From an uncultured Acidaminococcus sp. (lineage in GTDB: Bacteria; Bacillota; Negativicutes; Acidaminococcales; Acidaminococcaceae): a stretch of DNA of 23,021 bases. The position numbers and the translations under genes were made by a program. Below the pieces are notes generated by a model. It did no database searches. It was not told where the DNA came from and saw only the letters and a program-made list of their open reading frames with translations. The DNA lies in contig UPXT01000034.1 of the NCBI GenBank assembly GCA_900538365.1, positions 1 to 23,021 on the forward strand, read 5' to 3'. Of the stretch, positions 8,080-15,675 are shown piece by piece (positions within the stretch are counted from its first letter, which is position 1; each line of letters opens with the position of its first letter).

Positions 8080-8109
8080 AAAAAACCGGCCCCCTGCAGG
8101 AGACCGGTT
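8080..8109 (-). terminator. Terminator of the decarboxylase gene
   Basis: An 11-bp stem (8099-8109 with 8084-8094), closed in RNA by G-U pairs at two places, with loop TGCA, is followed by six T on the minus strand (8085-8080). It separates the decarboxylase from the next minus-strand gene. Confidence 0.8.
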
Positions 8110-8121
8110 ACGGTTCAAAGC

Positions 8122-9297
8122 TTATACAGCAAGGGAAAGCTGCTCATTGCCCAAGCCAAGTTCATCCCGTACATCTTCCCAAATGACCATACGGGCCTTT
8201 TTGAACCCGTTGAAGGTCGTTGCTGAGGCCGATGTATAGGCACCGCAGACAGGGACAAGGAGCAAGTCATCCACATCAAGGGGTTCGGTCATCTTGCCGC
8301 GGAACATGATATCCAAGGAATCACAGCTCGGGCCAGCAAAGGTTGCCGGGATTTTCTCCCCTTCCTTGAAGCTGATGAGCTTATAGTCCCACTGATCGAA
8401 GATTACGCCGGAGAAGGTCCCGTAAATACCATCATCGAGGAAATACCAGACCTGACCATTGCGTTCATTGACGCCAATGACCCTAGTAATGAGATTTTGG
8501 GCCGTGCCAGCCATATAGCGGCCAGGTTCACTCCAAATGACCTTATCGGAAAAATCTTCCCGCAGGCGGGCCGCAATCTGATCCAAAATAGCCGTCAGGT
8601 TGTAATGGACACCCGTTTCCGGAATGGGGAAACCGCCGCCAATATCCATGATGGGGAGGTCAAACCCTTCATTTTTTGCTTCTTCCATGAGTTCATGGAC
8701 GACATCAAAGGCGTGGAGATATGGATCAGCCGTTGTAACCTGACTGCCTACATGGAAAGCGATACCTGCCATATCAAGGCCAGCCTGCCGGGCCAGTCTC
8801 ATAAGGAACAGGGCCTTTTCCCGCGGTGCGCCAAATTTCTTGTTAAGGTCCACATGGGCCTTTGGATTATCGATGCGCAAGCGAAGAAGCACAGTTGCAC
8901 GGGGTACCCATTTGGCAATCTTGCGGATTTCCGATTCGCTGTCAAAAGTCATGCGCGTTACACCGGCATCGACGCAGGCTTTGAGACCAGCTTCCGTCTT
9001 GATGGGGTTGGCATAGATCATCTTTTCTCCCGGAACACCGAGGCTTGCCAAGGTACGGATTTCCCCGTCACTTGCAACGTCAAAATCAGCATTTTTATCT
9101 ATCATGGTCTCCAGGATCCTCAAATCCGGATTGGCCTTCATTGCATAATGGATTTTCATCTGCGGGATATGGGTCCGCAGGATGTCATAATTTTTTTCAA
9201 TCTGTTCCAAGGAAAGCACCAGCAAAGGAGTGCCGTATCTTTCAGCTAACCGGCTGACTGCATCTTGACTCAATTGAAAAAAGGCTTGTTCGTTCAT
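8122..9297 (-). CDS. Lysine/ornithine decarboxylase, fold type III PLP enzyme
   Basis: A 391-residue PLP decarboxylase of the eukaryotic-ODC/DapDC fold, the size of the Selenomonas ruminantium lysine/ornithine decarboxylase (393). It should convert lysine to cadaverine and/or ornithine to putrescine in the cytoplasm. Seen in order: YAMKAN with PLP lysine K54, HVGSQ (181-185), GGGFP (219-223), EPGRY (256-260) for phosphate binding, CDSLD (324-328) with the active-site cysteine, and GAYTSASATTFNGF (351-364). CDSxD points to ODC-type rather than DAP decarboxylase (CExxD), and the protein lacks the longer DapDC form. ATG 9297 has AGGGGG 9 bases upstream. In Negativicutes the polyamine is attached to peptidoglycan. 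Lysine versus ornithine preference cannot be decided here. Confidence 0.9.
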   Translation of the reverse strand: MNEQAFFQLSQDAVSRLAERYGTPLLVLSLEQIEKNYDILRTHIPQMKIHYAMKANPDLRILETMIDKNADFDVASDGEIRTLASLGVPGEKMIYANPIKTEAGLKACVDAGVTRMTFDSESEIRKIAKWVPRATVLLRLRIDNPKAHVDLNKKFGAPREKALFLMRLARQAGLDMAGIAFHVGSQVTTADPYLHAFDVVHELMEEAKNEGFDLPIMDIGGGFPIPETGVHYNLTAILDQIAARLREDFSDKVIWSEPGRYMAGTAQNLITRVIGVNERNGQVWYFLDDGIYGTFSGVIFDQWDYKLISFKEGEKIPATFAGPSCDSLDIMFRGKMTEPLDVDDLLLVPVCGAYTSASATTFNGFKKARMVIWEDVRDELGLGNEQLSLAV

Positions 9298-9346
9298 CTA
9301 TCCATCCCCCTCTGGCGTCAGCGACGCATATTTTAGTTCGCTGTTA

Positions 9347-9374
9347 ATTATACTACAGAGTGCAGAAAAGGCAA
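9347..9374 (-). promoter_or_regulatory. Promoter of the decarboxylase gene
   Basis: TTGCCT (9374-9369) and a perfect TATAAT (9352-9347) are spaced 16 bases. The leader of about 45 bases contains two overlapping small hairpins: GCGTC/GACGC (9315-9327) and CAGCGA/TCGCTG (9319-9343), which are mutually exclusive. Confidence 0.65.
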
Positions 9375-9499
9375 GAGGAAAATAGAGAAAATTGGAGGAC
9401 TTTTGAGGAGATTGAAGGAAAAATATGAAAAACGCTAGATTGCCCTATAATTTAAATGAATAAAAGCAATTATTCCATTTTCTCACTCATACTATCTCT

Positions 9500-9529
9500 T
9501 ACGGCCTCATACGGCTCTATACGGAGCCA
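9500..9529 (+). repeat. Three 10-bp direct repeats, TACGG(C) core
   Basis: TACGGCCTCA, TACGGCTCTA and TACGGAGCCA follow one another with an exact 10-base period; a weaker fourth unit (TACTATCTCT) precedes at 9490. Spacing of one helical turn is typical of sites for response regulators that bind direct repeats. Confidence 0.6.
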
Positions 9530-9554
9530 AAGCCCATTAGGAGGAAAAAGGCAT

Positions 9555-9593
9555 ATGAATATTTTTAAATCTATATCATCTTTTACAGCCTAA
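9555..9593 (+). CDS. Possible 12-residue leader or small peptide
   Basis: An ATG is placed 10 bases after a perfect AGGAGG (9539-9544) and opens 12 codons (MNIFKSISSFTA) ended by TAA. No gene follows on plus, so it is not obviously an attenuator leader; it could be a true small peptide, the stub of a lost gene, or chance. Only the ribosome site supports it. Confidence 0.25.
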   Translation: MNIFKSISSFTA

Positions 9594-9753
9594 TAAATTC
9601 TTTTGCTTACACCGTCATACGCCTTTTTTATTAAAGGAGGGCCCTCACCTTCTTTTTTCCCCTCTCAATAAAACGAAAAAATCATGAATAAATATTCATA
9701 ACCACATGGTTCCCTTATGGAGCTAAAACAAGCAAAATACCTCCATAAAAAGC

Positions 9754-9786
9754 AAAAATGGGATTCCTTCCATGAAGGAATCCCAT
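9754..9786 (-). terminator. Terminator of serS
   Basis: A perfect 13-bp stem (9774-9786 with 9758-9770) with a 3-base loop is followed on the minus strand by T runs (9757-9754, then TTTTTATGG). It lies 14 bases past the serS stop codon. Confidence 0.9.
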
Positions 9787-9800
9787 TCATTTCATCTGAC

Positions 9801-11075
9801 TTAGGGTTTAGCAATGACGTCGCAGCCCATATACGGTCTCAAGACTTCAGGAACTACGATACTGCCGTCTGCCTGCTGATAGTTTTCGAGAATGGCGGCC
9901 ACCGTACGGCCAACGGCAAGACCGGACCCATTGAGGGTATGGACAAATTCCGGCTTGGATTTACTGTCGCGGCGGAACCGGATATTGGCACGGCGCGCCT
10001 GAAAATCGACACAGTTGGAACAGGAAGAGATCTCACGGTACTTGTTCTGTGCAGGGAACCAGACCTCGATGTCGTAGCATTTGGCCGCCGAGAAGCCAAG
10101 ATCACCTGTGCAGAGGCAAACCACATGATACGGCAGTCCAAGGGCCTGGAGGATTCCTTCGGCATCGTGGGTCAGCTTTTCCAACTCATCAAAGGAATCT
10201 TCCGGTTTGGTAAATTTCACCATTTCCACCTTATGGAACTGGTGCTGACGGATAAGGCCCCGCGTGTCACGCCCAGCGCTCCCGGCCTCTGCACGGAAGC
10301 AAGGGGTAAAGGCCGTCAAATAAATCGGCAGCTTGGCGCCGTCAATAATTTCATCGCGGTAGTAGTTCGTCAGGGGAACTTCCGCCGTCGGGATCAGATA
10401 CATCTCCATCCCTTCAAGGCGGTACATATCTTCATGGAATTTCGGGAGTTGGCCTGTACCGGTCATGGTCTCCCGATTGACAATATAAGGGGGGATGACT
10501 TCCGTATAGCCATCTTTCTGGGTATGCTGATCAAGCATGAAGTTATAGACCGCACGTTCCAGACGGGCTCCAAGCCCCAGATAATAGTAGAAACGGCCGC
10601 CCGAAACCTTGGCTGCTCGATCGGAATCGAGGATGCCCAGGTTTTCCCCAAGATCCCAATGGGCCTTGGGTTCAAAATCAAAGTGCGTCGGTTCACCCCA
10701 TTTACGGACTTCCGGGTTTTCCGTATCATCCTTGCCCACTGGAACACTGGCATCAGGCATATTGGGAATCGTCAGCATGATGTCACGCAGTCCCTGTTCC
10801 ACTTCCTTGAGTTTCTTATCCGTTTCAGCAATCTTATCCCCGAGGGTACGCATGGAAAGGATCTTCTCCGAAGCATCTTCACCATTTTTCTTCATCTTGC
10901 TGATTTCGGCACTGACGCTGTTGCGCAGGCTCTTATCGGCTTCCACTTCCTGGAGCAGGTCACGGCGCTCTTGGTCAAGCTTCCTGAAAGCATCAAGATC
11001 CACTTCTGTGTGACGATTCTTCAGTGCTTCGGCCACTTTATCTAGATTTTCCCGAACAAACTTCAAATCTAACAT
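9801..11075 (-). CDS. serS: Seryl-tRNA synthetase
   Basis: A 424-residue class II aminoacyl-tRNA synthetase that charges tRNA-Ser with serine in the cytoplasm. Seen: the N-terminal coiled-coil arm that grips the long variable arm of tRNA-Ser (about 26-100), TAEV substrate loop (230-233), motif 2 FRAEAGSAGRDTRG (260-273), and motif 3 around GSGLAVGRT (383-391) with the C-terminal end PEVLRPYMG. The length is that of ordinary bacterial SerRS. The ATG at 11075 has a G-rich site (TGGGGGT) about 9 bases before. It follows the sirtuin gene by 70 bases and has its own extended -10 promoter. No T-box leader fits in that 70-base gap. Confidence 0.98.
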   Translation of the reverse strand: MLDLKFVRENLDKVAEALKNRHTEVDLDAFRKLDQERRDLLQEVEADKSLRNSVSAEISKMKKNGEDASEKILSMRTLGDKIAETDKKLKEVEQGLRDIMLTIPNMPDASVPVGKDDTENPEVRKWGEPTHFDFEPKAHWDLGENLGILDSDRAAKVSGGRFYYYLGLGARLERAVYNFMLDQHTQKDGYTEVIPPYIVNRETMTGTGQLPKFHEDMYRLEGMEMYLIPTAEVPLTNYYRDEIIDGAKLPIYLTAFTPCFRAEAGSAGRDTRGLIRQHQFHKVEMVKFTKPEDSFDELEKLTHDAEGILQALGLPYHVVCLCTGDLGFSAAKCYDIEVWFPAQNKYREISSCSNCVDFQARRANIRFRRDSKSKPEFVHTLNGSGLAVGRTVAAILENYQQADGSIVVPEVLRPYMGCDVIAKP

Positions 11076-11111
11076 CTACATTACCCCCAAATCAAAAGGA
11101 CATTTTAGGCC

Positions 11112-11120
11112 ATTATATCA
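11112..11120 (-). promoter_or_regulatory. Extended -10 promoter of serS
   Basis: TGA-TATAAT on the minus strand (11120-11112) is a complete extended -10 between the sirtuin stop and serS. No good -35 is present. It would give a leader of about 30 bases. Confidence 0.5.
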
Positions 11121-11145
11121 CAAATTGCGTGAAAAAATCATCTTT

Positions 11146-11883
11146 TCAAGGCAATTGTTCCATGACTTTTCCGATGGCTTGTGAAATGACAAGCTGGGCA
11201 TCCTGATCGTAGGCGGTCGTCCCTTTATTGATGAGGACCAGTTTCTTACCTTGATAGTAGCGGATAAGACCGGCTGCCGGATAGACCACAAGACTCGTGC
11301 CGCCTACAATAAGCACATCAGCCTGACGGATGTAGGAAACCGCCCGGTCCAGGGTATCCATATCAAGGCCTTCCTCATAAAGGACCACGTCGGGCTTGAT
11401 GACGCCGCCACAGACGTCGCAATGAGGAATCCCGTCATGAACTTTCATATAGGCTGCATCAAAGAATTTATGGCAATTTTGACAGTAATTACGATGTACA
11501 CTGCCATGCAGTTCAAGAACATTCCGGCTGCCGGCTGCCTGATGCAGGCCATCAATATTCTGGGTAATGACAGCCTTCAGCCGGCCTTCCCGTTCCCACT
11601 GAGCCAATTTCTTGTGGGCGGCATTCGGTTTGGCGTCGAGGCAGAGCATCTTATCATGATAGAAACGATAGAATTCGTCAGGATGCGCTTTAAAAAACGT
11701 ATGACTTAAAATCGTTTCCGGCGGGAAATCATACTTTTGGTGATAAAGGCCATCGACGCTGCGGAAGTCGGGGATCCCGCTTTCTGTCGAAACCCCAGCT
11801 CCGCCGAAAAAAACAATATTTTGACTTTCCCCCACCCATTTGGCAAGCGTATCGATTTTTTCTTTTACTTCTTGAAATTCCAT
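11146..11883 (-). CDS. cobB: NAD-dependent protein deacylase, Sir2 family
   Basis: A 245-residue sirtuin that removes acyl groups from protein lysines with NAD+, giving nicotinamide and O-acyl-ADP-ribose; cytoplasmic. Seen: NAD motif GAGVSTESGIPDFR (28-41), TQNIDGLH (107-114), catalytic histidine H126 in LHGSVH, a Cys4 zinc site (C134, C137, C155, C158) and GTSL (195-198). All key residues are present and the length is typical. The segment VVLYEEGLD replaces the FGE form of better-studied sirtuins, a change I recognise as usual in Firmicute members. ATG 11883 follows AAAGGAG by 9 bases. A TATAAT at 11922-11917 with a poor -35 may be the promoter. Confidence 0.95.
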   Translation of the reverse strand: MEFQEVKEKIDTLAKWVGESQNIVFFGGAGVSTESGIPDFRSVDGLYHQKYDFPPETILSHTFFKAHPDEFYRFYHDKMLCLDAKPNAAHKKLAQWEREGRLKAVITQNIDGLHQAAGSRNVLELHGSVHRNYCQNCHKFFDAAYMKVHDGIPHCDVCGGVIKPDVVLYEEGLDMDTLDRAVSYIRQADVLIVGGTSLVVYPAAGLIRYYQGKKLVLINKGTTAYDQDAQLVISQAIGKVMEQLP

Positions 11884-11916
11884 AAGGATCGACTCCTTTC
11901 CCTATCCTATTCTTCC

Positions 11917-11922
11917 ATTATA
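11917..11922 (-). promoter_or_regulatory. Possible -10 box of the sirtuin gene
   Basis: A perfect TATAAT lies 33 bases before the ATG, but no acceptable -35 hexamer is found 16-18 bases upstream and no TG extension is present. Confidence 0.35.
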
Positions 11923-12028
11923 GTATGGTCAGGAAGAAAAACATACCCCTTGCGGCTCCCTTTTTCTCTGCTGTACTGTATCTTTTCATACATCTTTTTG
12001 AGGAGAGGCATTTGCGTTTTTCCCTTTG

Positions 12029-12057
12029 TTGTCTCCTTCCATCTTGTCCCCTATAAT
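12029..12057 (+). promoter_or_regulatory. Promoter of ggt
   Basis: TTGTCT (12029-12034) and a perfect TATAAT (12052-12057) are spaced 17 bases. Transcription would start near 12064, about 40 bases before the ATG. Confidence 0.65.
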
Positions 12058-12103
12058 GGACTTATCGAAGCTTTTCCTGATTCATTTTCAAAAGGAGGTT
12101 TGT

Positions 12104-13852
12104 ATGATTACTTGGTCAAAGGCAAAGGCGAAAAAGAAAGCCCTTGCTGCCGTGGCAATGGCGCTTTCACTCTTGGGTCCGAGGGCGGCTTTTACGGCAC
12201 CGGACAATCCCCTGATCACCAGCAAAGGGAAAGGGATGGTTGTTTCCTCCCAAGCCCTTGCCGATCGGATTGGACAGGACGTCCTTGATAGGGGCGGCAA
12301 CGCCATCGATGCCGCTGTCGCCGTAGGCTATGCCCTAGCGGTCTGTCATCCAAATGCCGGCAATATCGGCGGCGGCGGATTTGCGATCATCCATATGAAG
12401 GATGGAGAGGACATTGCCCTTGATTTCCGGGAAACAGCCCCGGGGAAGGCCACAAAGGATATGTACCTTGATGAAAAAGGCAATGTAGACAGCAATAAGA
12501 GCCGTCTGGGCTATCTTTCCGTTGGCGTACCGGGCACAGTTGCTGGGATGACTGAAATGCTGAACAAATATGGAACCAAGAGTCTGAAAGAACTCATGGA
12601 ACCATCCATTGAAATGGCAGAAAAAGGCTTTTCCGTTTCCCGGAATATGGCAGGAACCCTGAAAGATGTGGGGACGGAACGCTTCACGCCTTACAAAGCC
12701 TCCCGCAAATATTTCCTCCACAAGGACGGCAGCCTGTATCAAGAAGGGGAACGCTTTATCCAAAAGGACCTCGGAAAGGTCCTGCGCCGTATTGCCGATG
12801 ACCCGCGCGATTTCTACACGGGCAAGACAGCCAAACTGATTGTCAAGGATATGAAGAAAAATGGCGGCCTCATTACAGCCGCTGACCTAGCCCAATATAA
12901 ACCGGTCTGGCGAAAGCCAAGCGAAACCACTTATCGGGGATACAAAATCATTTCCATGGCCCCGCCTTCTTCCGGCGGACCCATCATCGCAGAAATCCTG
13001 AATATCATGGAAAACGCGGACATTGAAAAGAGTGGGTTCCAAACGCCTGAGACCATCCATATCATGGCCGAAGCCATGCGGCGCGCATATGCCGACCGCA
13101 GTGAATATTTCGGTGATCCCGACTTTGTAAAAGTACCTTTGAAGGAACTCACAGATAAAGCTTACGCCAAGCGGCTTTATGAAAGTATCGATACAAGAAA
13201 AGCCACACCCAGTGACCTTGTAAAACCAGGTCTTTCCCCCCTGAAGGAAGGAACTCAGACCACGCATTACTCCGTCGCAGACCGTTTTGGCAACGCTGTT
13301 TCCGTCACATACACCATCAATGACTGGTACGGCAGTGGGGTTGCCGTCGAAGGTGCCGGCTTCCTTCTCAATGACGAGATGGACGATTTTTCGGCAAAAC
13401 CGGGCGTACCCAATATGTACGGCGTCATTGGCGGTGATGCCAATGCCATTGCCCCTTATAAACGTCCCTTAAGTTCCATGAGTCCTTCCATCATTTCCAA
13501 GGATGGCAAGATTTTCATGGTTGTCGGAAGTCCGGGCGGAAGCCGCATCATCACAACTGTCCTGCAAGTCATTTCGAATGTCATTGACCACAAGATGCCT
13601 GTCAACGAGGCTGTTTCGGCACCGCGCTTCCATATGCAGTGGCAGCCTGATGAAATCCGTCTGGAACCGGAAAACGGACTGACCGAGGCCCAAAAAAAAG
13701 ACCTCGAGGCACGGGGCTATCACCTGACCGTCAAGCCGTATATGGGTGACGTCAACGCCATCATCATCGATCCCGTCTCGGGAGAGATGACAGGAAGCCA
13801 TGATTCCCGCAGCAACCTAAGTTTCATTGAAGTCACGCCAACAAAGAAATAA
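12104..13852 (+). CDS. ggt: Gamma-glutamyltranspeptidase, secreted
   Basis: A 582-residue gamma-glutamyltransferase precursor. It cleaves gamma-glutamyl bonds of glutathione and related compounds, moving the glutamyl group to water or an amino acid. Residues 1-31 form a Sec signal peptide (lysine-rich start, hydrophobic core, AAFTA before PDNP), so it acts in the periplasm. The precursor cuts itself before the nucleophile Thr386 in TTHYSV to give a large subunit and a small one of about 197 residues; GSPGGSRIITT forms the oxyanion hole, as in the 580-residue E. coli enzyme. GNAIDAAVAVGYAL near the N terminus is also typical. ATG 12104 follows AAAGGAGG (12091-12098). It is a single-gene unit. 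With GltS nearby it would supply free glutamate. Confidence 0.96.
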   Translation: MITWSKAKAKKKALAAVAMALSLLGPRAAFTAPDNPLITSKGKGMVVSSQALADRIGQDVLDRGGNAIDAAVAVGYALAVCHPNAGNIGGGGFAIIHMKDGEDIALDFRETAPGKATKDMYLDEKGNVDSNKSRLGYLSVGVPGTVAGMTEMLNKYGTKSLKELMEPSIEMAEKGFSVSRNMAGTLKDVGTERFTPYKASRKYFLHKDGSLYQEGERFIQKDLGKVLRRIADDPRDFYTGKTAKLIVKDMKKNGGLITAADLAQYKPVWRKPSETTYRGYKIISMAPPSSGGPIIAEILNIMENADIEKSGFQTPETIHIMAEAMRRAYADRSEYFGDPDFVKVPLKELTDKAYAKRLYESIDTRKATPSDLVKPGLSPLKEGTQTTHYSVADRFGNAVSVTYTINDWYGSGVAVEGAGFLLNDEMDDFSAKPGVPNMYGVIGGDANAIAPYKRPLSSMSPSIISKDGKIFMVVGSPGGSRIITTVLQVISNVIDHKMPVNEAVSAPRFHMQWQPDEIRLEPENGLTEAQKKDLEARGYHLTVKPYMGDVNAIIIDPVSGEMTGSHDSRSNLSFIEVTPTKK

Positions 13853-13860
13853 CAAAGGGA

Positions 13861-13898
13861 AAAGGAACCACGGAGCTTTTGCTCCGCGGTTCCTTTTT
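13861..13898. terminator. Bidirectional terminator, ggt / GlcD-type gene
   Basis: A 16-bp stem (13861-13876 with 13881-13896, one mismatch) carries T runs on both strands. It ends ggt on plus (8 bases past its stop) and the convergent flavoprotein gene on minus. Confidence 0.88.
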
Positions 13899-13905
13899 AC
13901 ATTTC

Positions 13906-15330
13906 CTAGGCAATAAAGTCGCCATTCATATCAACCAGTTTTCCAGGGTTCATGATGTTATTGGGATCAAGGGCCCGTTTGATGGCCTTGATAATCTTCA
14001 CTTCCCCTTCCGGCGTATTGCGGGCAAACTCTTCCAGCTTTTTGTAGCCTACACCGTGCTCGCCGCTCATCTTTCCACCCAGGGCATAGACTCGGGGGAA
14101 GAGATCGGCATGGAAGGCCTTGATCTTTTCAAACCATTCATCCGGGGTCAGGCCATATTTATTAAGGGGCAGGACATGGATGTTGCCATCCCCGATATGG
14201 GCAACGGTCACGCAGTAAAGGCCGTATTTTTTCCGCAGTTCCGGAATTTGTTTGGTCATATCGCCAATCTTGTCGAGAGGAACAACAAAGTCCTCCGTCT
14301 GGAACATCTTATCGATGGCCCTGGCAGCTTCGGCAAATTCCTTGCGCAGCTTCCAGATGCGTTCATCAGCTTCAAATTCATCAATAGACCCATTTTCTTC
14401 GGCAAGATTGCAGAGCAGCTCCATCTTCCGGTCAAGTTCATCTTCTGTAAAAGTCTCAACGGTCACGATAACATAGCAGGCGCCTTCATCTGCATGAGGA
14501 AAGTGCATATCGAGGTACTTTTCCGTCATGACAATGGCCTCGTTGTCCATATATTCAAGGCTTGTCGGATCAACGCCGGCCTTAAGGATCTTATTGGGCA
14601 GGGCAAAGGCTTCTTCGTCCGTTTTGAAGACGCAGACCATATTGAAACTGTATGGCGGCAAAGGACGCAGTTTGACCGTAATTTCCGTAATGATGCCGAG
14701 GGTTCCCTCGGAACCAGCAAAAAGCTGTTCCAAAGCAAGGCCGGTCGAGCATTTTTGCAGCCGTGCCCCAACATCAACAATATCTCCCGTCGGCGTCACC
14801 ACTTTGAGGGCATAGATCTGATTGCGCGTCGTCCCGTACTTAACAGCCTTGTTGCCGCCCGCATTATTGGCGACATTGCCGCCGACCTGACTGGAGGAGG
14901 CAGAAGAGGGATCAGCTGCATAGAGCAGACCATGTTTTTTGGCCTCTTCCTGCAGTTGGCCGCAATAGACGCCCGTCTGTACGACGGCGTACATGGCATC
15001 TGCATTCAATTCCAAGATCTGGTTCATCCGCTCCAGTTCCACCACCATGCCATGGTAGATAGGAATGGCCCCACAGGCCACGCCGGAACCTGCAGCCCTC
15101 GGCGTAATGGGGACAAGGTACTGATTGGCAAGTTTGACAATGGCTGCAACTTCCTCTGTAGAACCAGGGAAAACGACGACTTCTGGCTTCTTGAAAAAAT
15201 GAGGATTGCCTTCTTCGTCAGTTTGGTACTGCTCCAGGGTATCTTCGTCGTAACGAACATATTTCTCCCCTACCACTTTCTTGAGATCTTCGAGCAGTTC
15301 CGGCGTCACCGGATGAAAATAACTTGCCAT
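13906..15330 (-). CDS. FAD-linked hydroxyacid dehydrogenase, GlcD/D-lactate dehydrogenase type
   Basis: A 474-residue flavoprotein of the vanillyl-alcohol-oxidase fold. Such enzymes oxidise a 2-hydroxyacid (glycolate, D-lactate, D-2-hydroxyglutarate) to the keto acid. Seen: FAD-binding-4 domain with PRAAGSG (77-83), the DPSSASSSQVGG segment (140-151) and GSEGTLGIIT (206-215); then the FAD-oxidase C domain with HIGDGNIH (378-385) and SGEHGVG (422-428). No iron-sulphur GlcF-like or Etf gene is adjacent, so the electron acceptor is not shown. ATG 15330 is chosen because GAAGG lies 8 bases upstream; an upstream GTG at 15381 has none. In a glutamate fermenter D-lactate or 2-hydroxyglutarate is a plausible substrate. 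Confidence 0.88.
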   Translation of the reverse strand: MASYFHPVTPELLEDLKKVVGEKYVRYDEDTLEQYQTDEEGNPHFFKKPEVVVFPGSTEEVAAIVKLANQYLVPITPRAAGSGVACGAIPIYHGMVVELERMNQILELNADAMYAVVQTGVYCGQLQEEAKKHGLLYAADPSSASSSQVGGNVANNAGGNKAVKYGTTRNQIYALKVVTPTGDIVDVGARLQKCSTGLALEQLFAGSEGTLGIITEITVKLRPLPPYSFNMVCVFKTDEEAFALPNKILKAGVDPTSLEYMDNEAIVMTEKYLDMHFPHADEGACYVIVTVETFTEDELDRKMELLCNLAEENGSIDEFEADERIWKLRKEFAEAARAIDKMFQTEDFVVPLDKIGDMTKQIPELRKKYGLYCVTVAHIGDGNIHVLPLNKYGLTPDEWFEKIKAFHADLFPRVYALGGKMSGEHGVGYKKLEEFARNTPEGEVKIIKAIKRALDPNNIMNPGKLVDMNGDFIA

Positions 15331-15400
15331 GCTAAGAACCTTCTTCCTTATAAGATAGCCTCTGTATTGTATACTGAACACAAAGTTTAAGATGTCCTCT

Positions 15401-15428
15401 ACTATACCACTTTTTTCTCATTTGTAAA
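15401..15428 (-). promoter_or_regulatory. Promoter of the GlcD-type gene
   Basis: TTTACA (15428-15423) and TATAGT (15406-15401), spaced 16 bases, lie about 70 bases before the ATG at 15330. Both boxes match the consensus in five of six positions. Confidence 0.55.
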
Positions 15429-15611
15429 TAAATTTATTACATAAATTTTGTATAATCCCATTTTATATGTAACATTGTTCTATTCTTTACAGTGATATTC
15501 CAAATACAGCTTAGCCTTTTGTCCTTCTTTTAAAGACAGAGGCATATGGATATAGCCTGCACAAGTCCAAAGTCCTGTTCGCCAAGCGGATCTATTGAAT
15601 AAGAAGAGCAT

Positions 15612-15648
15612 CAAAAAAAAAAACGCCCCAGAAAAAATTCCTGGGGCG
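15612..15648 (-). terminator. Terminator of the OmpA-like gene
   Basis: An 8-bp all-strong stem (15641-15648 with 15624-15631) with a 9-base loop is followed on the minus strand by twelve T (15623-15612). This is one of the clearest terminators in the window and fits a highly expressed gene. Confidence 0.93.
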
Positions 15649-15675
15649 CGTTTGCGGATTTAGGTCCGCGTGAAA

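Larger units (their letters stand above)
9375..9749. other. Gene-poor stretch with repeats and palindromes
   Basis: No gene of usual size is seen in these 375 bases. They hold three 10-base direct repeats beginning TACGG (9500-9529), a 12-codon plus-strand ORF with a strong ribosome site (9539-9593), a second AAAGGAGGG with no start codon after it (about 9633-9643), a GAGGGCCCTC palindrome, and two perfect palindromes at 9686-9701 and 9702-9713. A possible -10 (TATAAT, plus, about 9450) lacks a good -35. It could be the remnant of a lost small gene. Confidence 0.5.
15331..15675. other. Intergenic region between flavoprotein and OmpA-like genes
   Basis: This stretch holds the flavoprotein promoter (15401-15428), the OmpA-like gene's terminator (15612-15648) and, between them, a minus-strand frame of 43 codons from ATG 15611 to TAG at 15480. 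That frame has a protein-like composition (segment GLWTCAGYIHMPLSLKEGQK) but no ribosome site, since a poly-T run precedes it. It may be the tail of a lost gene. Nothing else is seen. Confidence 0.4.

Noticed and set aside
9717..11045. Long plus-strand frame of 442 codons
   Set aside because: It lies antisense to serS, whose product is unmistakable; the translated residues show no domain.
11076..11145. T-box riboswitch before serS
   Set aside because: The gap is only 70 bases, with no specifier stem or T-box sequence.
13879..15390. Long plus-strand frame of 503 codons
   Set aside because: It is the mirror of the GlcD-type gene in a GC-skewed codon pattern, with no motif or ribosome site.
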